In this document: one piece after another, positions 7,031 to 9,628 of the stretch
How the letters are laid out: every line of letters starts with the position of its first letter
Numbering within the stretch: the stretch's first letter is position 1
From: Bacteroidota bacterium
GTDB taxonomy: Bacteria; Bacteroidota; Bacteroidia; Flavobacteriales; Flavobacteriaceae
Reading direction: 5' to 3'
Assembly (NCBI GenBank): GCA_022560715.1
Contig: JADFSQ010000039.1
Location: forward strand, 1 to 9,628
Length of the DNA stretch: 9,628 bases
Position numbers and translations under genes: made by a program
Notes under the pieces: model-generated
What the model was told of the DNA's origin: nothing
Database searches by the model: none
What the model saw: only the letters and a program-made list of their open reading frames with translations

Positions 7031-7546
7031 ATGAAAAATATTTTAAAACTTATAATAACGTTAATATTCATTAATAATATTCAAGCTCAAATTACAGCCA
7101 ATGAGCTTACACTGGAGCAATTTAATAATATCAAAGTACATGGAGTACTTAAAACTGCAATTGAGGCTACTGAAGGTGAGATACAACAAATGGAAGCCCT
7201 TTTTGGAACATCTTACACATTAGAAGAGGTGGGTCAAGATATTGGGGAACATCAGCGAACATTCAGATATTCGGATACTTTTTATATTTATTTTGAAGGA
7301 CTATCTCCTCCAGCTACTCCAAGTATTGCTCATTTTGGAACGGATTCTATAACTATTAATGGTATAACCGCTAATATTGGAGATAATATCAGTGTTTTTG
7401 GTAGCAATTTAATTTTTAGCCAGGGCCTTACTGGCCTATTTTCAGTTATATTTACACTTGGTCATTCAGGCTGCTGTCCAATAATTATTAGGTTTAATCA
7501 AGAAACGAACATTATTACTAAAATTGAATATTTTGTTTGGACTTAA
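7031..7546 (+). CDS. Secreted protein of unknown function, paralogue 2
   Basis: This 171-aa protein has a Sec signal peptide (MKNILKLIITLIFINNIQA, predicted cut before QITAN). The mature start QITANELTLEQFNNIKVHG parallels QITDNIITPTEYNNIEING of the preceding gene, and the C-terminus FNQETNIITKIEYFVWT matches as well, while the middle has diverged. A CC pair sits near the CNGC of paralogue 1. The gene lies 27 bp after its paralogue, which indicates an old tandem duplication within one transcription unit. Divergence in the centre with conserved ends is compatible with partners or ligands that differ, but that is inference. Function unknown. Confidence 0.85.
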   Translation: MKNILKLIITLIFINNIQAQITANELTLEQFNNIKVHGVLKTAIEATEGEIQQMEALFGTSYTLEEVGQDIGEHQRTFRYSDTFYIYFEGLSPPATPSIAHFGTDSITINGITANIGDNISVFGSNLIFSQGLTGLFSVIFTLGHSGCCPIIIRFNQETNIITKIEYFVWT

Positions 7547-7547
7547 A

Positions 7548-7637
7548 AGAATATTAGATGTTATTGCCGTTGAATTGACAGGCAAAGATACTGATGGAAA
7601 TATTAAATCACAGAAAGGCACTGATGCTGGTTGTTAA
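7548..7637 (+). pseudogene. Probable C-terminal remnant of a lost coding sequence
   Basis: Directly after the stop of paralogue 2, another frame reads protein-like text: ILDVIAVELTGKD at the start and KGTDAGC before a TAA at 7635-7637. No plausible start exists for it, and the upstream frame only overlaps the paralogue. It looks like the tail of a gene removed by a deletion. The parent family is not recognised, and a chance open frame is possible. Confidence 0.3.
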
Positions 7638-7649
7638 TAAAATCAGATT

Positions 7650-8111
7650 ATGAAATTCTTTAATTATACAGTAATATTTTTTACTTTTTTGTTCTTACTT
7701 ATTAGTTGTTCTGCAACAAAAAACGAACTAATCCCTACTGATAATATTGGAGGATACAAAATAGAAAGCAAAAACAATTCGAATATTCCTTCAGGATTAA
7801 TTAATGTTTTCGGAAAAGTAATGGATATTAAAACCAAAGAGCCAATAAGTCATACTCAATTAATTATAGGATGCACAAAAGCTAAAACGATAGAAAACGG
7901 AAAATATTCTATTATAATTAATGATACTGAAGACCTTTATGTTTTCTTAAAAGCTATATCTGTTGGATACAAAACAATAGAAACTAAATTCTTAAACTTT
8001 ACTAATAATAATTTTATAAAAATTGATTTTTATTTGGCTGAGGATGACAGACCAATTATAAATTGTGAAGGAGAAATTATTAACAAAAATAATGCGAAAA
8101 ATAAAAAGTAA
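7650..8111 (+). CDS. Lipoprotein with a carboxypeptidase-regulatory-like (CarboxypepD_reg) domain
   Basis: The 153-aa product starts with a lipoprotein signal peptide (MKFFNYTVIFFTFLFLLISC, Cys20). The residues after Cys (SATKN) lack the acidic run linked to surface export, so the protein may face the periplasm. Residues about 52-130 resemble the CarboxypepD_reg-like beta-sandwich common in Bacteroidota: VFGKVMDIKTKEPISHTQLI, then TIENGKYSI and VGYKTIETKF. Here the domain stands alone and not in front of a TonB-dependent receptor. The tail is Lys/Asn-rich and probably disordered. The gene lies 103 bp after paralogue 2, across the remnant at 7548-7637. Its binding partner is unknown. Confidence 0.78.
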   Translation: MKFFNYTVIFFTFLFLLISCSATKNELIPTDNIGGYKIESKNNSNIPSGLINVFGKVMDIKTKEPISHTQLIIGCTKAKTIENGKYSIIINDTEDLYVFLKAISVGYKTIETKFLNFTNNNFIKIDFYLAEDDRPIINCEGEIINKNNAKNKK

Positions 8112-8139
8112 ACTTCAAAAAGATATTTTAAAATACTGA

Positions 8140-8311
8140 CAACAATTAGTATTAAAAAGTAATATTTTTAATTGCCTATTATTGTTTTATAAAGTGAATT
8201 CTCAAAATAATGAAATTACACCAACGGCAGAAAAGAATATCTTTAAGTGTTAATAATGATGTTTGGGATACAACAGCAGAATTAACTTTTAGGGTTGGAT
8301 ATAATTTTTGA
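8140..8311 (+). pseudogene. Degraded outer-membrane-type protein gene remnant
   Basis: In the 249 bp between the lipoprotein and cdaA, one frame (8140-8253) reads a hydrophobic, signal-like stretch (FNCLLLFYKVNSQ) followed by NNEITPTAEKN before a stop. The +1 frame continues as SVNND and then TTAELTFRVGYNF and stops at 8309-8311. An aromatic-rich strand ending in Phe is typical of the last strand of outer-membrane beta-barrels. Together they look like the two ends of an exported barrel gene that lost its middle and suffered a frameshift. A separate 33-codon ORF from ATG at 8210 covers only the second part. The call is tentative. Confidence 0.35.
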
Positions 8312-8341
8312 TACAATATGTTCTAAATAAGATTTAAGACG

Positions 8342-8376
8342 AAATGATTTAATTTAATACTTAAGCCAAATCATTT
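8342..8376. terminator. A/T-rich terminator candidate at the 3' end of cdaA
   Basis: AAATGATTT (8342-8350) and AAATCATTT (8368-8376) form a perfect 9-bp stem with a 17-nt loop. On the plus strand it is followed by TTT and an A/T-rich run, so it could end the accessory transcription unit. It overlaps the last codons and stop of the convergent cdaA. Low G/C in the stem weakens the call. Confidence 0.33.
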
Positions 8377-9143
8377 TTTATTATTTCGGTAAGTTCGGAG
8401 GCATTTTTAAACATTACAAAATCACCATCCTTTATATAAGAAATTTGTCCGGTTTCTTCTGAAACTACAAGAGCCAGTGCATCTGTTTTTTCAGTAATTC
8501 CAATAGCAGCTCTATGGCGTAATCCAAAGCGTTGTGGTATTTTCTTTTCGTTATTTATGGGCAATATAACACGTGTTGCCTTTATGGTATTATTCTTTAT
8601 TATAACTGCTCCATCATGCAAGGGACTATTTTTAAAAAAAATACTTTCTATTATGGGCTGTGTTACTTTAATCTTCATTTCATCTCCTGTAATGACTAAA
8701 AAATCAAGATTGTTGTTACGTTCTAAAACAATTAAAGCGCCCGTTTTAGTGCTTCCCATTTTTGTGCAAGCAGAAATAATATCGTCGGTATGTATTTCTG
8801 GAATAGCATCGGTTTTTAAAAATTTAAGTTGTTTAAAGAACTTTTTCCGATTGCCGATATTTGTAGAACCAATCATTAATAAAAATTTTCGTATTTCTTG
8901 TTGAAACACGACAATAAGAGCAAACATACCTACACTAATAAAACCACCAAGAATATTACTTAGAAGCTGCATTTGCAGAGCTTGAGTCAATTTCCAGATG
9001 AGGTAAACCATTACAATACCAATAAATATATTTATGGCAACCGTACCTTTTACGAGTTTGTACATGTAATACATTAAAAATGCTACCAGAACAATGTCTA
9101 TAACATCTATAACATTAAATTTAAAAGTTTCAAGTAATTCCAA
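8361..9143 (-). CDS. cdaA: Diadenylate cyclase CdaA (DisA_N/DAC domain), membrane bound (TTG start)
   Basis: CdaA makes cyclic di-AMP from two ATP. The 260-aa protein has three N-terminal membrane segments (about residues 13-31, 35-53 and 60-82) and a cytoplasmic DAC domain (about 100-240). The two signature motifs are intact: DGA at 177-179 (SPLHDGAVII) and RHR at 209-211 (FGLRHRAAIGI). The chosen start is TTG at 9143-9141: the frame upstream to the stop has no ATG or GTG, and this start gives the short hydrophilic N-terminus usual before the first helix. In Firmicutes cdaA sits with cdaR and glmM; here it follows folP, an arrangement I recall as common in Bacteroidota. The 143-bp gap to folP contains a palindrome that could allow separate regulation. 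Confidence 0.95.
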   Translation of the reverse strand: MELLETFKFNVIDVIDIVLVAFLMYYMYKLVKGTVAINIFIGIVMVYLIWKLTQALQMQLLSNILGGFISVGMFALIVVFQQEIRKFLLMIGSTNIGNRKKFFKQLKFLKTDAIPEIHTDDIISACTKMGSTKTGALIVLERNNNLDFLVITGDEMKIKVTQPIIESIFFKNSPLHDGAVIIKNNTIKATRVILPINNEKKIPQRFGLRHRAAIGITEKTDALALVVSEETGQISYIKDGDFVMFKNASELTEIIKNDLA

Positions 9144-9221
9144 ATTGAAAGGAGTTTTGGTAAATTTAATAAAATTCGGATAATTAGTTCACAGTTTAGA
9201 TATATTTATGAAATCTAAATT

Positions 9222-9245
9222 ATCGTAATATTGCAATATTACGAT
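9222..9245. repeat. Perfect 24-bp palindrome between folP and cdaA
   Basis: Half-sites ATCGTAATATTG (9222-9233) and CAATATTACGAT (9234-9245) are exact reverse complements with no spacer. Outer TTATC (9220-9224) and GATAA (9246-9250) are also complementary, but out of register with the core. It lies 78 bp upstream of the cdaA start. With no spacer and no T-run it looks more like a dimeric regulator site than a terminator; cruciform or hairpin roles are not excluded. Confidence 0.55.
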
Positions 9246-9286
9246 GATAAATTATTATAAGTTATAAAGCTGGATTAATCTTTTCT

Positions 9287-9628
9287 TTAGTGTAATTGAT
9301 TTGTCAGTTTAATACACTCGATAGCTTCTTTCACGTCATGTACGCGTAAAATATTTGCTCCTTTTTGTAGGGCAATGGTATTTAAAACAGTTGTTCCGTT
9401 AAGTGATTCATTAGCTGAAGCGTCTAAAGTTTTATAAATCATAGATTTTCTTGAAAGACCAACTAAAATTGGTAACTCTATCATTTTTAAAAGCTCTAAT
9501 TTGTTTAATAATTCGTAATTCTGATCTAAATTTTTTGCAAAACCAAAACCAGGATCGATAATTAAATCTGCAATACCAAGTTTTCTGGCTTCCGTAATTC
9601 TTTCAGAAAAATAATATAAAATATCCTT
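9287..9628 (-). CDS. folP: Dihydropteroate synthase, C-terminal 113 residues (cut by window edge)
   Basis: FolP condenses p-aminobenzoate with dihydropterin pyrophosphate in folate synthesis and is the sulfonamide target. The frame is open from the right edge (KDILYYFSERITEARKLGI) to the TAA at 9289-9287. Visible motifs are IIDPGFGFAKN, the PILVGLSRKSMI segment with the substrate-binding SRK, ALQKGANILRVHDV with the RVHDV phosphate-binding element, and the terminal helix VKEAIECIKL. The N-terminal half of the TIM barrel lies outside the window. It is read in the same direction as cdaA and precedes it. Confidence 0.95.
   Translation of the reverse strand, partial: KDILYYFSERITEARKLGIADLIIDPGFGFAKNLDQNYELLNKLELLKMIELPILVGLSRKSMIYKTLDASANESLNGTTVLNTIALQKGANILRVHDVKEAIECIKLTNQLH

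Noticed and set aside
8557..8904. 115-codon open frame on the plus strand
   Set aside because: It is antisense to cdaA, whose frame carries the DGA and RHR motifs.
1..9628. CRISPR array, tRNA or rRNA genes, insertion sequence or prophage genes
   Set aside because: I looked for spaced direct repeats, cloverleaf-like segments and transposase or integrase motifs on both strands and saw none.

Overview
The window is about 30% G+C by eye. It carries a run of Bacteroidota (most likely Flavobacteriaceae) core genes: a Rho factor with a long Q/N/K-rich insert, a DUF4293 membrane protein, a YfcE-type phosphodiesterase, truA, an ABC exporter, and cdaA beside folP. The promoter-like motifs match the Bacteroidota TAnnTTTG form, and ribosome binding sites are A-rich or absent. 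The family is inferred from gene content and sequence style; no genus is claimed.

Layout. 1-1087 (minus): 5' part of rho, running off the left edge. 1088-1300: divergent intergenic space with a 9-bp inverted repeat. 1301-1711 (plus): DUF4293 gene, then a strong bidirectional terminator shared with the convergent phosphodiesterase gene (1776-2273, minus). 2274-2454: divergent intergenic space with two related small palindromes in opposite orientation (REP-like) and a truA promoter candidate. 2455-3219 truA and 3252-5018 ABC exporter form a plus-strand pair. 5019-8360 is an accessory block of envelope or secreted proteins: a frame-interrupted M23 peptidase lipoprotein, two tandem paralogous 171-aa secreted proteins, a carboxypeptidase-regulatory-like lipoprotein, and debris of at least one degraded gene. 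8361-9143 cdaA and 9287-9628 folP (3' part) are on the minus strand, separated by 143 bp that hold a perfect 24-bp palindrome.

The most striking observation is at the start of the M23 peptidase gene. The only good ATG (5180) and the lipobox frame are offset by one base. The offset lies within a short stretch that contains a TTAC tetranucleotide repeat of 3.75 copies. One more repeat unit (or two fewer) would join them into one reading frame with a textbook lipoprotein signal peptide (lipobox LISC, then QTDD, which resembles a surface-export signal). This is what a phase-variable gene caught in the OFF state would look like; a simple pseudogene or a sequencing error are the alternatives.

How the genes may work together: the core genes serve transcription termination, tRNA modification, folate synthesis, c-di-AMP signalling and export, and share no single pathway. 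The accessory genes follow one another on the plus strand with short gaps and all encode exported proteins, so they may form one envelope-associated unit. Its function is not known from the sequence.
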